Assembly: GCA_003696835.1 (NCBI GenBank) | Contig: RFHT01000212.1 | Coordinates: forward strand, 1 to 56,352 | Direction of reading: 5' to 3' | Length of the DNA stretch: 56,352 bases | From: Bacteroidota bacterium | GTDB taxonomy: Bacteria > Bacteroidota > Bacteroidia > J057 | Part shown: positions 42,198-52,800 of the stretch, one piece after another | How positions within the stretch are numbered: position 1 is the first letter of the stretch | How the letters are laid out: each line of letters begins with the position of its first letter | The notes under the pieces: model-generated | What the model saw: only the letters and a program-made list of their open reading frames with translations | Databases searched by the model: none | Told to the model about the DNA's origin: nothing | Translations under genes and position numbers: made by a program

Positions 42198-45100
42198 TTA
42201 CAGTTTTCTTCGGATTTCATTCACCTTGTAAGCTTCCAGCACATCGCCTACTTTGATGTCGTTGTAGTTTTCTACGGTTGCACCAAACTCCTGGCCATGA
42301 ATGACTTCTTTTACGTCATCCTTGAAGCGTTTGAGCGAAGAGAACTTGCTGTCGTAAATTACCACGCCATCGCGTATGATGCGCACCTTGTCGTCGCGGT
42401 TTAATTTACCACTGGTGACATAGCAACCAGCCACGGTGCCCACTTTGCTGACCTTGAAGACCTCGCGTACTTCTGCCGTACCGAGAATTTCTTCTTTGAT
42501 TTCGGGAGAGAGCAGGCCTTCGAGAGCGTCTTTTACGTCGTTGATGGCGTCGTAAATCACGCTATAGGTTCGCATTTCAATGCCTTCGCGCTCAGCCAGC
42601 TGGCGGGCAGTGGCATTTGGGCGCACGTTAAACGCGATGATGATGGCATCGGAAGCCGATGCGAGCATGACGTCGCTTTCGGTAATGGCCCCCACGCTTT
42701 TGAGGAGGATATTGACCTGCACTTCTTCCGTAGAGAGCTTGAGCAGGGCACCGGCCAGGGCTTCAACGGAGCCATCCACATCACCACGAATGATGATGTT
42801 GAGTTCTTTGAAGTTGCCAATGGCACGGCGGCGGGTAATTTCTTCCAGCGTGATGTGCTTGGTTTGGCGGAACTGCTGCTCGCGGAAGAGCTCGGACCGC
42901 TTTTGGGCAATGGTTTTGGCCTTGCCGTCTTCGGTAAATACCTGGAACTTGTCGCCAGCCTGAGGCTGGCCGGAGAGGCCGAGCATCTGCACGGGCTTGG
43001 AAGGTCCAGCTTCTTCAATGCGCTCCCCCTTCTGGTCGATGAGGGCCCGCACTTTGCCATAGTGGATACCGGCTACCATTTCATCGCCAATTTTGAGGGT
43101 TCCCTTTTGTACCAGCAGGGTGGCCACGTTGCCGCGCCCTTTGTCCAGGCGGGATTCAATGACAGTACCTGTGGCAGGCCGGTTGGGGTTGGCCTTGAGC
43201 TCGAGCATATCGGCTTCGAGTATCACCTTTTCGAGCAGTTCATCCACATTCTGGCCGGTAAGGGCAGAAATTTCCTGCGACTGGTATTTGCCGCCCCAGT
43301 CTTCTACGAGCAGGTTCATTTCGGCCAGTTGGCCTTTAATGCGTTCGGGGTCGGCCCCGGGTTTGTCGATTTTGTTAATGGCAAATACCATGGGCACCTC
43401 TGCGGCCTGGGCGTGGTTGATGGCCTCACGGGTCTGAGGCATGACGGCATCGTCGGCAGCGATGACGACAATGACCACATCGGTAACTTTTGCACCTCTG
43501 GCCCGCATGGCGGTAAAGGCTTCGTGCCCGGGGGTGTCGAGGAAAGTAACGTTGCGCCCGCTTTTGAGTTTTACTTCATAAGCACCAATGTGCTGGGTAA
43601 TGCCCCCGGCCTCTTCAGAGGTCACATTGGTTTTGCGCAAGTAGTCCAGCAGGGTGGTTTTGCCGTGGTCCACGTGTCCCATCACGGTGATAATGGGGCT
43701 GCGTGGCTGCAGGTCTTCGGGTGCATCTTCTATTTCCTCTTCTTCAAATTCTTTTTCCGTTACGTCTATAAACTCTACGCGGTAGCCGTACTCTTCTGCC
43801 AGAATAGAAAGCAGCTCTGCATCCAGGCGCTGGTTGATGGAAACCATCATACCAAGTTCAAAACTCTTGGTGATGATTTCGTTGACGGGCACCCCAAGGA
43901 GGTTGGCAAACTCATTGGCGGTGATAAATTCGGTCAACTCCAGTACCTTGGCCTCTTCTTCCCGCTGACGGCGGAATTCTTCTCGTTTCCGGGCTTCTTC
44001 TTCCCGTTTTTGGCGGCGTAGCCGCTGGCGCTGGCGGGAGGGAGCCTGGCTCATCTGGGCCCTGGTTTCGCGTATAGATTTTTCTACCTCCTGCTCCGAG
44101 ACTTTCTCTTTCTTTCTGGACTTTCCACCCGACCCGTCGCTTCCTTTGCCGGAGTCTTTCACGTCGGCTTTTACAGGCGACTTGCGCTTGCGCTTGCGGC
44201 GGCGGCGGCGGCGCTTCTTTTTATCGGCGTCATCTCCTTCAGTTTCGCCGCTCTGGCCGTTTTCGGTGGTGGTAGTTTTCTCTTCTTCTTCTTTAGCTTT
44301 TGTTTTGCGTTTTCTTTTGGGTTTATCGGTGGGAAGTTCGATTTTGCCCATGACCTTCAGCCCTCTGAGGTTGGGGGTACGGTCATCGGCGCGCATCACG
44401 TCCTCTTCTTCGGAGCTTTCTTCTACTATTTCTGCTTCGGTTTGCTCAGTCACCTCTACTTTTTCAGCTACGGCTTCTGTTTCCTGCTGCTCTTCGGCAG
44501 GCGTATCAGTTGTACTTCTTTTACGCCGCCTTTTGGTTTTGGGAGGCGCTTCTTCGGCCGGGCTTTCGGCTTTGGTTTCTTCGCTTACCCCACTTTCTTC
44601 CAGCACAGGCGCTTCTTGCTGCTCAGCAAGCTCTTCCTGCACTTCAGGCGTTTCTTTTTTCTTGGGCGCTTCTTTTTTCCTGCTCTTCCTGCCTTTTTTC
44701 CCGGTATCCAGTTTGTCCAGTTCTATTTTCCCAACAATTTTGAGCTTGGGCTCCGCTTTTTTCTCCTCGACGGGCTCCGCTACAACTTCTTTGGATACAT
44801 CATTTTCGGAAATGGGGGGCGCTTCAGGCACTTCCGTTTTGACCTCTTCAGTCCCGGTGAGGGGCTCAGTTTTTTTGGCAAGCGGAGGTTTGGGCTCCAC
44901 AATTTCTTTTTGAGCCTGAATAATCTCTTCCGGTTTTTTTGCCGAGGGGGTCAGCTTGCGTCTTCTGGGCCGTATGGAATGGCGAAGCTGCTCGGCAGAG
45001 ACATGGGAATTTTCCGGGTCTGTCTCTTCCAGCTCTACCCCGTCAGGGCCGGTTTTCACCCGGGTTCCCACCCGGTTTTCTTCCCTGCGCTTTTCTATGA

Positions 45101-45305
45101 TTTCCTCGGCTTTTTGTCTCAGCTGTTTTTCTGAAGCAAATTCCTTTAACAGCACATCATAGAGCTCTCCGGGCAGCTTGGTGTTAGGGCTGCTATCCAC
45201 CTCATGCCCTTTTCCATGAAGGTGCTCTACGATAGTGTCTATACTAACGTTAAATTCTTTGGCAACTTTGAACAACCGATATGTCTGCTTCTTTACTTCT
45301 GCCAT
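42198..45305 (-). CDS. infB: Translation initiation factor IF-2
   Basis: A 1035-residue IF-2. The N-terminal IF2_N domain ([21 protein letters not shown]) is followed by a long charged, Lys/Glu-rich linker (about residues 75-460, with a run of Arg/Lys near 365) and a second IF2_N-type region. The GTPase domain has [12 protein letters not shown] (about 541), DTPGHEAF and NKIDKPG. Domains II, III and IV follow, ending in IRRKL. IF-2 brings initiator tRNA to the 30S subunit and promotes subunit joining. It is the third gene of the rimP-nusA-infB operon, 117 nt after nusA. Confidence 0.97.
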   Translation of the reverse strand: MAEVKKQTYRLFKVAKEFNVSIDTIVEHLHGKGHEVDSSPNTKLPGELYDVLLKEFASEKQLRQKAEEIIEKRREENRVGTRVKTGPDGVELEETDPENSHVSAEQLRHSIRPRRRKLTPSAKKPEEIIQAQKEIVEPKPPLAKKTEPLTGTEEVKTEVPEAPPISENDVSKEVVAEPVEEKKAEPKLKIVGKIELDKLDTGKKGRKSRKKEAPKKKETPEVQEELAEQQEAPVLEESGVSEETKAESPAEEAPPKTKRRRKRSTTDTPAEEQQETEAVAEKVEVTEQTEAEIVEESSEEEDVMRADDRTPNLRGLKVMGKIELPTDKPKRKRKTKAKEEEEKTTTTENGQSGETEGDDADKKKRRRRRRKRKRKSPVKADVKDSGKGSDGSGGKSRKKEKVSEQEVEKSIRETRAQMSQAPSRQRQRLRRQKREEEARKREEFRRQREEEAKVLELTEFITANEFANLLGVPVNEIITKSFELGMMVSINQRLDAELLSILAEEYGYRVEFIDVTEKEFEEEEIEDAPEDLQPRSPIITVMGHVDHGKTTLLDYLRKTNVTSEEAGGITQHIGAYEVKLKSGRNVTFLDTPGHEAFTAMRARGAKVTDVVIVVIAADDAVMPQTREAINHAQAAEVPMVFAINKIDKPGADPERIKGQLAEMNLLVEDWGGKYQSQEISALTGQNVDELLEKVILEADMLELKANPNRPATGTVIESRLDKGRGNVATLLVQKGTLKIGDEMVAGIHYGKVRALIDQKGERIEEAGPSKPVQMLGLSGQPQAGDKFQVFTEDGKAKTIAQKRSELFREQQFRQTKHITLEEITRRRAIGNFKELNIIIRGDVDGSVEALAGALLKLSTEEVQVNILLKSVGAITESDVMLASASDAIIIAFNVRPNATARQLAEREGIEMRTYSVIYDAINDVKDALEGLLSPEIKEEILGTAEVREVFKVSKVGTVAGCYVTSGKLNRDDKVRIIRDGVVIYDSKFSSLKRFKDDVKEVIHGQEFGATVENYNDIKVGDVLEAYKVNEIRRKL

Positions 45306-45374
45306 TCTGTGAAATTAAACAGCCCTGAAAATCAAAGCCGTCTGTAAAATAAGTTTAAAATTAAGAAATCTGTC

Positions 45375-45410
45375 AAATAAATATTCGAAATATCATGACA
45401 ATATTTATTT
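45375..45410. repeat. AT-rich inverted repeat in the nusA-infB spacer
   Basis: The arms AAATAAATATT (45375-45385) and AATATTTATTT (45400-45410) are perfectly complementary over 11 bp, with a 14-nt spacer. It lies between nusA and infB, 70 nt before the infB start. It could be an RNA hairpin or an operator. Confidence 0.5.
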
Positions 45411-45422
45411 CTTTCTTCTACC

Positions 45423-46679
45423 CTAGTCTTCAAACTCAGCCCTGAGCACATTTAAAACGTGCTCTACGGTTTCGCGGTCGAGGTCGGTGCGGCGCTCCAG
45501 TTCCGAAACGGAAAGGTCGATCACACTTTTGGCGGTATCACAGCCAATGCGTTTGAGCTCGTCAATGATCCACTGCTCTATTTCATCGGCAAATTCTTCG
45601 AGGTCCACGTCTTCTTCACCCGGATCGAGCTCGCGATAAACATCCAGCTCATAGCCGGTGAGTTTGCCGGCTAGCTTGATGTTCAGGCCATTTTTACCAA
45701 TGGCGAGGGAAATCTGGTCGGGTTTGAGGAATACCTGTGCGGTGCGTTCCTCTTCGTTGAGCTTGATGGAAGATATTTTGGCTGGACTCAATGCGCGCTG
45801 AATGTACAGCAGGTCATTGGAGGTATAACTGATAACGTCTATGTTTTCGTTGCGCAGCTCTCGCACAATGCCGTGTATGCGGGAACCTTTCATCCCCACG
45901 CATGCCCCTACGGGGTCAATGAGGTCGTCGTAGCTGGCTACGGCCACTTTGGCGCGCTCGCCGGGTTCTCTTACGATGCCACGAATTTCTATGAGGCCAT
46001 CGTATATTTCTGGCACTTCCTGTTCGAAGAGCTTTTCGAGAAACAGGGGCGAGGCGCGTGAAATGACGATGCGGGGGTTGTTGTTTTTCATACTTACCTC
46101 CAGCACTACTGCGCGCAGGGTATCGCCTTTTCGGAAGCGGTCTTTGGGAATCTGCTCACTGCGTGGCAGGGTGAGTTCGGTGCCTTCATGCAGCACCAGG
46201 ATCTCATTTCGCCATACCTGATAGACTTCTCCCACAATAATTTGCCCCACCAACTCCTGGTATTGCTCTACGATGGAGGCTTTCTCCAGGTCGCGTATCT
46301 TTTGTGTCAGGGTTTGTTTGGCTGTTTGTACAATTTTCCGGCCAAAATCGAAAAAGCTGATCTCTTCGGCCAGTTCGTCGCCCACCTCGTAGTCGGGGTC
46401 TATCATCAGGGCTTCGCTCAGGGGAATCTGACGGGTTTCGTCTTCGAGGTCGGTATCTTCTACCACCACTCGTTCGCGAAAGCCCTGAATATCACCTTTG
46501 TCCACATTGACGATGATTTCAAAGTTTTCGTCTGAACCATATTGTTTACGGATCATGGTGCGAAATACTTCTTCCAGTACGCCCATGAGGGTGGCGCGGT
46601 CTATGTTTTTGAAGCGCGAAAACTCTGTAAACGCTTCGACAAGGTTAACCTTGGTATCAACTACTTTTTTTCTTGCCAT
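45423..46679 (-). CDS. nusA: Transcription termination/antitermination factor NusA
   Basis: A 418-residue NusA. The N-terminal RNAP-binding domain spans 1-130. The S1 domain (GEVYQVWRNEILVLHEGTEL, about 145-200) is followed by KH1 and KH2 (GACVGMKGSRIHGIVREL; SLAIGKNGLNIKLAGKLTGY, about 230-350) and a short C-terminal helix-hairpin-helix-like segment (SVSELERRTDLDRETVEHVL). Length is typical for Bacteroidota, which lack the second acidic repeat. NusA stimulates pausing and intrinsic termination, relevant because a terminator-like hairpin lies in the leader of this operon. Confidence 0.97.
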   Translation of the reverse strand: MARKKVVDTKVNLVEAFTEFSRFKNIDRATLMGVLEEVFRTMIRKQYGSDENFEIIVNVDKGDIQGFRERVVVEDTDLEDETRQIPLSEALMIDPDYEVGDELAEEISFFDFGRKIVQTAKQTLTQKIRDLEKASIVEQYQELVGQIIVGEVYQVWRNEILVLHEGTELTLPRSEQIPKDRFRKGDTLRAVVLEVSMKNNNPRIVISRASPLFLEKLFEQEVPEIYDGLIEIRGIVREPGERAKVAVASYDDLIDPVGACVGMKGSRIHGIVRELRNENIDVISYTSNDLLYIQRALSPAKISSIKLNEEERTAQVFLKPDQISLAIGKNGLNIKLAGKLTGYELDVYRELDPGEEDVDLEEFADEIEQWIIDELKRIGCDTAKSVIDLSVSELERRTDLDRETVEHVLNVLRAEFED

Positions 46680-46749
46680 TTTTTTAGAGCTTCTTTCATT
46701 GAGCTGCCTGGAAAAAGGCCATTAGACTGTGCTGTATGGGCGGATGCAG

Positions 46750-47238
46750 CTAAATGATTACTTTTGATCTTTTTATGTCTTTAAAAAATATCGTATGCGT
46801 TTGTGGTGCATCTGCGTCGGTCTTTCTCTTCTGTTTCCCGGGTTTCGTTTTGGGGGAAACGGGCGTCAGTACAATAGATTCATCTGCCACTGTAGTAAGT
46901 TTTCCTTCAATTAACCTGCCATCTTCGAGCAGTACCTGCAGTTTCCGTCCGGTATTTTTGAGGTACTGCCGGTGCAGGACCAGAGGCGACCCTATACCTG
47001 GGGAAGAAACTTCCAGCTCATAACTAAAGGAAAAGCTGTCGCTTTCTTCCAGCCATTTTCCGATGTGCCTGCTGATAGTTGCACATTCGGCCAGGCTGAT
47101 GCCGCGGTCTGTATCTACTTTCACAGAGAGCACATTGCGCTTGCCGCGAATCAACTGCGCTTCCACCAAAAATGCATGGGGATTGGCTTCCAGCACACGT
47201 TGTTCTATCTGCTGATAGATTGATTCTGTCAATATCAT
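46750..47238 (-). CDS. rimP: Ribosome maturation factor RimP
   Basis: A 162-residue RimP from the ATG at 47238 (MILTESIYQQIEQRVLE). It has the alpha/beta N-terminal domain (HAFLVEAQLIRGKRNVLSVKVDTDRGISLAECATISRH) and the SH3-like C-terminal part with YELEVSSPGIGSPL and RQYLKNTGRKLQVLLEDG, the family signature. RimP assists late 30S assembly. It is the first gene of the operon, followed by nusA after 70 nt. Two upstream codons extend the frame to 47259 but lie within the leader hairpin. Confidence 0.93.
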   Translation of the reverse strand: MILTESIYQQIEQRVLEANPHAFLVEAQLIRGKRNVLSVKVDTDRGISLAECATISRHIGKWLEESDSFSFSYELEVSSPGIGSPLVLHRQYLKNTGRKLQVLLEDGRLIEGKLTTVADESIVLTPVSPKTKPGKQKRKTDADAPQTHTIFFKDIKRSKVII

Positions 47239-47240
47239 AC

Positions 47241-47269
47241 AAAAAAATAAGGGAGACAACCTCCCTTTT
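47241..47269 (-). promoter_or_regulatory. Terminator-like hairpin (attenuator candidate) in the rimP leader
   Basis: On the minus strand AAGGGAG pairs with CTCCCTT across a 5-nt loop and is followed by ATTTTTTTGT and then the rimP ATG. A GC-rich stem plus seven T directly before the start codon is an intrinsic-terminator form placed in a leader. Confidence 0.65.
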
Positions 47270-47293
47270 AATCAAAGAGCCATTATAACAACA

Positions 47294-47324
47294 CAAAATT
47301 AACACTTTTTTCTACAATTTCAAA
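47294..47324 (-). promoter_or_regulatory. Promoter of the rimP-nusA-infB operon
   Basis: On the minus strand TTTG (47321-47324), 19 nt, then TAATTTTG (47294-47301), an excellent match to the Bacteroidota consensus. Transcription should begin near 47287, giving a leader of about 50 nt that consists mainly of the hairpin at 47241-47269. Confidence 0.75.
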
Positions 47325-47453
47325 GCCAAAATACTGGCATAAAACCAGGACTTTTGGCATTTGGGGTACATATACAAGTGGGAATGTTTGCCAAACTCGT
47401 ACCTTGGCGTGCTTTTACTCCATTTCACCTGGAAAGGCAAGGGCTGAATATAC

Positions 47454-48854
47454 ATGACAGAAGAATCCAGATCAACTGCCTACCTAAGGCATTTTCGCGA
47501 AACGGTTGTACTTTCTGTGCCGGTCATCATCGGGCAGTTGGGCAATATATTGATGGGCGTAATCGACAACCTCATGATTGGCCGCCTGGGCTATACGTAC
47601 CTGTCGGCTGCGGCCCTGGGCAACGGTATTTTCTTTATCATCATTGTGCTGGGTATGGGCATCACCTTTGCCATCCCTCCGCTGGTGGCAGCTGCTGATG
47701 CTGAGGGGAATAAATCCCTTTGCAGCCAGTATTTGCGGCAGGCTACCTATGTGGCTGCAGCCTGCAGTGTGGTACTGTGTATGCTGATGTGGCTGGCCAT
47801 ACTGGCCCTGCCTTATTTACAACAACCGCCCGAAGACGTACGCCTGGCTACTACTTATACCCATATCCTGAACTGGTCGGTGTTTCCCATGCTGATATTT
47901 CTGGTGTTCAAGCAGTTCAGCGACGGGCTGTCTTTTACGGTACCTGCCATGGTTATTACGCTGCTGGGACTGGGCTTCAATACCCTGGCCAACTGGCTAC
48001 TCATCTATGGGCACTGGGGCCTGCCGCGCATGGAGCTTGACGGCGCGGGCTATGCCACCCTGCTTAGCCGAATATTGATGATGCTGCTGATGGTAGGCTT
48101 TGTGTGGAAGCATGCCCGTTTTCGTCCGTACCGGCTGTTTCGTTTTTGGCACCGCCTACAACTTGCCACCATGCGCAAGATTATTGCCATCGGGCTGCCT
48201 TCGGGTTTTCAGTTTTTTTTCGAGGTGGGGGCGTTTTCGGGCGCGGCTATTATGGTGGGGGTCATCGGGGCGCCTGAGCGTGCCGCTCACCAGATCGTGA
48301 TACAGCTGGCAGCCACGACCTATATGGTCACTTCGGGTTTGTCGGCGGGTACTTCTATACGGGTGGGCAATGCCCTGGGGCTGCGGGATGGGATCAATGC
48401 CCGCCGGGCCGGCTTTGCCGGCCTGGGGCTGGCAGCAGCATTTATGCTGCTGATGGCAGGCATTTTTGTGCTGGGCCGCCACTGGATTCCGGCCTTTTTT
48501 GTGGAGGATGCCCGGGTATTGGAGATCGCCGCCCAGTTAATGATCATTTCTGCCTTTTTTCAGCTGTTTGACGGGGTGCAATGTGTGGCCCTGGGGGCTT
48601 TGCGAGGACTGCAGGACGTCATGGTGCCTACCCTCATCACCCTGCTGGCCTATTGGGTCATTGCGCTGCCGCTGGGGTATGTGCTCGCATTTGAAACACA
48701 GTGGGGCGTGGAAGGGCTGTGGTATTCTTTTGTGGCAGGCCTGGGTTTTGCCGCTATTTTTCTCAGCTGGAGGTTCTGGCGCATGACCACCCGGGCCGAA
48801 GGCGTGGGTTTGAGGAAAGCGAGCGTACAAACGGGGGTTGGCCAATCGGGCTAA
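47454..48854 (+). CDS. MATE family efflux transporter
   Basis: A 466-residue, 12-helix protein. The MATE signature is clear in both halves: VLSVPVIIGQLGNILMGVIDNLMIGRLG in the first helix pair and FFFEVGAFSGAAIMVGVIGA, AGTSIRVGNALG in the second. The family exports cationic drugs or metabolites using Na+ or H+. The substrate is unknown. The start at 47454 (MTEESRSTAYLRHFRE) places the first helix at about residue 17. The gene is divergent from rimP across 215 nt and is followed by the Rpn gene after 80 nt. Confidence 0.92.
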   Translation: MTEESRSTAYLRHFRETVVLSVPVIIGQLGNILMGVIDNLMIGRLGYTYLSAAALGNGIFFIIIVLGMGITFAIPPLVAAADAEGNKSLCSQYLRQATYVAAACSVVLCMLMWLAILALPYLQQPPEDVRLATTYTHILNWSVFPMLIFLVFKQFSDGLSFTVPAMVITLLGLGFNTLANWLLIYGHWGLPRMELDGAGYATLLSRILMMLLMVGFVWKHARFRPYRLFRFWHRLQLATMRKIIAIGLPSGFQFFFEVGAFSGAAIMVGVIGAPERAAHQIVIQLAATTYMVTSGLSAGTSIRVGNALGLRDGINARRAGFAGLGLAAAFMLLMAGIFVLGRHWIPAFFVEDARVLEIAAQLMIISAFFQLFDGVQCVALGALRGLQDVMVPTLITLLAYWVIALPLGYVLAFETQWGVEGLWYSFVAGLGFAAIFLSWRFWRMTTRAEGVGLRKASVQTGVGQSG

Positions 48855-48900
48855 AAGTCAAAAACCTTGTATGATTCATGGGGAAATTTTCTGGTAATTT

Positions 48901-48923
48901 ATTTATTTCACATCGAAATAAAT
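48901..48923 (+). repeat. Perfect inverted repeat upstream of the Rpn-type nuclease gene
   Basis: ATTTATTTC (48901-48909) and GAAATAAAT (48915-48923) are complementary over 9 bp with a 5-nt spacer. It lies 11 nt before the preferred ATG (48935) and could be an operator or hairpin controlling translation. Confidence 0.55.
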
Positions 48924-48934
48924 TTCTATCTTCC

Positions 48935-49870
48935 ATGATTCACCAGGATATTCTATGGAAAGGCATCATTGAGGATTTTTTCCCCGACCTCATGGCGTTC
49001 TTCTACCCCGAAGCCCTTCCTGTGCTGGACTTCACCCAGGTGGAGTTTCTCGATAAGGAATTGCAGCAGCTTTTTCCCGAATCTGCCACCAAATCCCGCT
49101 TTGCAGATAAGCTCGTTAAGGTGGGCACCAGAAAAGGGGCGGAATTTTGGCAGCTGATCCATATTGAAGTACAGGGGTACTCCGACAAACAGTTTGAGGA
49201 GCGCATGTTTCGCTACTACTATCGCATTTTTGAGCGTTATGGCCTGCCCATTGAAGCCCTGGCTGTACTGGTAGATCCCATTATCCAATATCACCCACAT
49301 GCGTACCAACAAAAGAGTTTCCGTACCAGCCTCACCTATGAGTTTCATACTTACAAGCTGCTCCGGCAAGAACGGGCCTCTCTGGAGGCCGACCCCAATC
49401 CTTTTGCTATGGTTATGCTCACGGCCTATGAGGCGCTGCAGGCCGCTGGTTTAAATGACCAATCTCTGTTGGAACTCAAACTTCAGCTTTTTCGTAAACT
49501 GCTGAAAAGGGGCTATGATAAACGCGCCATTTCAAGGCTTACTACTTTCATCAAGTATTACGTACATTTTGCCGAACCAGAGATGAATGTTAAATTTGAT
49601 GAGGAAATCGTTGAAATTGCTCAAAGTTCTGAACACATGGGAATCATAGAAGCCATATTACACGAAACCGAGAAGGAAGCTTTTACTAAAGGAAGAGTAA
49701 AAGGCCGCGAAGAAGGACGTGAAGAAGGCCGCGAAGAAGGAATCGAGCAAAGTGTTGAAAAACTGCTGCGGAAGGGATTTGGCGTTCAGGAGGTGGCTCA
49801 ATTGCTAGAACTCGAGGAGTCCTTTGTGCAAAAGATCTTCCAAAAGCTGCCCCCAAAAAGGGAAAGCTGA
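48935..49870 (+). CDS. Rpn-family recombination-promoting nuclease (PD-(D/E)XK)
   Basis: A 311-residue protein from the ATG at 48935 (MIHQDILWKGIIEDFF). The nuclease domain has an acidic residue near FFPDLMAFF and the core strand with Glu-x-Gln in QLIHIEVQGYSD, followed by FEERMFRYYYRIFERYG, typical of the Rpn/YhgA group. The C-terminus carries tandem GREE-type repeats (KGRVKGREEGREEGREEG) followed by a helical tail (VQEVAQLLELEESFVQKIF). Rpn proteins cleave DNA and some act against phages; in E. coli the C-terminal part is also made separately and restrains the nuclease. An upstream ATG at 48878 overlaps the inverted repeat and is less likely. Confidence 0.82.
   Translation: MIHQDILWKGIIEDFFPDLMAFFYPEALPVLDFTQVEFLDKELQQLFPESATKSRFADKLVKVGTRKGAEFWQLIHIEVQGYSDKQFEERMFRYYYRIFERYGLPIEALAVLVDPIIQYHPHAYQQKSFRTSLTYEFHTYKLLRQERASLEADPNPFAMVMLTAYEALQAAGLNDQSLLELKLQLFRKLLKRGYDKRAISRLTTFIKYYVHFAEPEMNVKFDEEIVEIAQSSEHMGIIEAILHETEKEAFTKGRVKGREEGREEGREEGIEQSVEKLLRKGFGVQEVAQLLELEESFVQKIFQKLPPKRES
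49703..49738 (+). repeat. 12-nt tandem repeats in the Rpn gene
   Basis: GGCCGCGAAGAA, GGACGTGAAGAA and GGCCGCGAAGAA follow one another, encoding Gly-Arg-Glu-Glu units. In-frame tandem repeats of this type vary in copy number between strains in Rpn genes. Confidence 0.75.
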
Positions 49871-49885
49871 GGCTAGTGGCTTACA

Positions 49886-52800
49886 TTAATCTTCCATCTT
49901 AATACCGGGCATCCAGTCTTTTTCAAAATCCTGTACACTGAGCTCTTCTACCTCTCGCATCACATCAACGGGTGTGATGCGAAAGTGGTAGCGGTAGGGC
50001 TGGTTGGCTGGTAATAACCACTGCTTATCCACAGGGCGCCCTGGCTGCATACCTCCCACCCCCATTTGCGCCAGGTCAATGTAGAGGTGTATGGCATCCT
50101 GCAATGGCAATTCCCAATTATGGCGGTAGTTATCCCAGTGGCTTTCCAGTGGATAGGCATTGGCCGTAAAGCTCACCAGTGGCATACCGCTTATCAGCAG
50201 GCCTTTACCGCTATTGTTGGTCAGGCTCAACCAGCGCACATCAGTTTTACAGCCAAAGGCCTGTGGCCGCAGGTAGGGAGCGCGTACGGTGGCTGCATGT
50301 TGAGTAAAAATACCCAGTTGGGCGCCGGCTTTGCGGTTGCTGTAACTTTCATGGGGGCCCCTGCCATACCATTTAACAAATTCATAGTCAGGAGCCATTT
50401 GGAGGTGCATCCCTATACGTGGGATGGCAGGCAAGGGGTTTTTTACTTTTTCGAAATCCAGACGATAGTCCAGCACCACATCTCCACTACCAAAGATGGC
50501 ATATATGAGGCGGCAGCGCACATTGTGAGGGGGCACAAGGTACTCTACGCCTATGCGTATGAGGGCATCGTGCACTTTCTCCAGACAGGCTTTGCGCACA
50601 TACATGCGCTGGTGAGCATCCTCCCACATTTGGGCTTCGGCAGCATAACCCGATGCGCGGTCCATATCGGTCATGGCCCGCAAGAAAAAGGGGGCAAATC
50701 CTTGCTGCAATAACTCATCTCCCTTGTAGCGGTAAGAAGTAATGGTGCCTTTGTCGCGATCAAAGGTAAGGCTGAACTCATCGGTTGAAATGATCCATGT
50801 TCGTTTCTGTTTGCGCACGAGCAGCTCTGGCAGGCCTTTGGTTTCAACCACTTCGGGTTTGTAGCGCTCGCGCAGGATAAACTGCGCCCGTGCCACTTCG
50901 TGGCCCTGGGGCAGCAGGCCATCCTCCTGCTTAAGCTGAAAGCTCAGATCGAGTACATATTCCTGCCCAGCCTGTGGGCTAAATGGCGCAATGGGAATCT
51001 CGAGGGTGTCGGCAGCGCCGGGCTCAAGTTGCAGGTTGAGCACTGTGCCGCTTTGCCGGGCCACGCCATTGGCCAGCACCTGCCAATACAGAGCCAAGTG
51101 GCTCAGTGGGCGGAAATCATAACGGTTTTCTATTCTGATTCGCCCTTTTTTGACATTGAGCGCTGCTACTTTCACCGGCTGAAAGAGGTGTTTCACCTCC
51201 TTCAGGGCAGGATGGGGTACCTGTGCACTTGAAACAAGGCCTTTCAAACAGAAATTGCTGTCGTGCGGCAGGGAGTCGGGGCCGATGTCGCCGCCGTACA
51301 ATAATACGCTGTCCAGGGTGTTGACATCCAGCATGAGGGCTTCGTCTTTCCATGGCCCCAGAAAGCCCCCCTGCACCACCGGCTTTGCCATGAGGCTGTC
51401 CCAGAAGGGGTCGAGTCCCCCCAGGGCATTGCCCCAGTTGTAGCCGCATTCTGCCAGTACAACGGGCCTTCCATTTGTTTTTTCGCCTATTTCATCCAGC
51501 TCTTCCAGCGCGGGATGCTGCAAAAACACCACATCTGTATTCCATTCCAGTCCGGCCTGCTCGTACAGCACCGGGCGGCTGGGATCGTAGCCTTTCAGCC
51601 ATTCGTACATGCGGTAAAAGTTTACTCCATTGCCCGCATCTGTGCCCATGCTCCAGGCAATGACGCTGGGGTGGTTTTTGTCGCGCTCAACCATGCGTCT
51701 GAGGCGGTCGAGGTGTGCCTGCTGCCACTGGGGTTTGTTGCCCAGGGGTTTGGTCCGAGGCAAAGGGGATGCCTTCCGACTCTATATTGGCTTCGTCTAT
51801 GACGTAAAAGCCGTACTGGTCGCATAATTCGTAAAACAATTCGGATTGGGGATGGCCTTTGGTGCGAATGGCGTTGATGTTGTGCTGCTTCATCAGGCTG
51901 AGGTCTTTGCGAAGGGCGGCCTCAGTGAGGACATGTCCCGTATGGGGGTCATGCTCCTGGTAGTTGACGCCCCGCAGGCTAAGGGGCTTACCATTGAGCA
52001 GTAGCTTTCCATTGTGTACCTCCACATTGCGGAATCCAATTTTTACGGGCACCACCTCCAGTACTTCACCAGCCTCATTTCGCAAAGTAAGCAGCAGGGT
52101 GTACAAATGGGGGGTTTCGGCTGTCCAGGGCATGGGAGCTGGCAGGCTTTCGGCAAATACTACTGCGGACTGGGATTTGGACTCCAGCCGGAACATTTGG
52201 TTGGTGGCAAAATCGATGACATTCCAGCCGTCGGGGTCAATCAGCTCGGCCTCCAGCCAGTACTGCTGTATGGCTTTGCTCAGCTCATTGGTGAGTGTTA
52301 CTTCTACTTCCAGTTTTCCTAGCTGCTGCTGCACGTCCAGGCCTGCACGCACCGAAATGTCGGAGATATGAACGCGGGGCCTGGCTTCGAGGTACACCTC
52401 CCGCTCTATGCCACTGAGGCGCCAGCTGTCGTGGCATTCCAGCAGGCTGCCATCGCTCCAGCGATAGACCTCCACTGCCAGTACATTTCTGCCTGGCTGT
52501 ACATATTCGCTGATGTCGAAGGTAGCGGGCAGCTTGCTGCCCTGGCTGTAGCCCACTTTCAGGCCATTTACCCACAAGTAAAAGGCAGAACTCACCGAGC
52601 CGAAGGTCAGCCACACTGAGCGGCCACTCCAGGAACGGGGGATATGGAAATATTTGCGGTACTGGCCCACCTGGTTGGTGGCTACGGGCACAGCCGTGGG
52701 CGCGGTGTCTGGCCGGGCAAATTCGTAACGGTTGTTTAGGTAAAAGGGGATGCCATAATGGTGCATTTCCCAGTTGGCGGGTACGGCTATGCTGTCCCAG

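Noticed and set aside
42855-44021. A 388-codon open frame on the plus strand opposite infB
   Set aside because: Shadow of the IF-2 G domain; composition is that of reversed conserved codons.
49703-49738. Tandem repeats in the Rpn gene as a CRISPR or phase-switch tract
   Set aside because: The unit is 12 nt and in frame, so it cannot switch the reading frame; it only changes repeat number in the protein.
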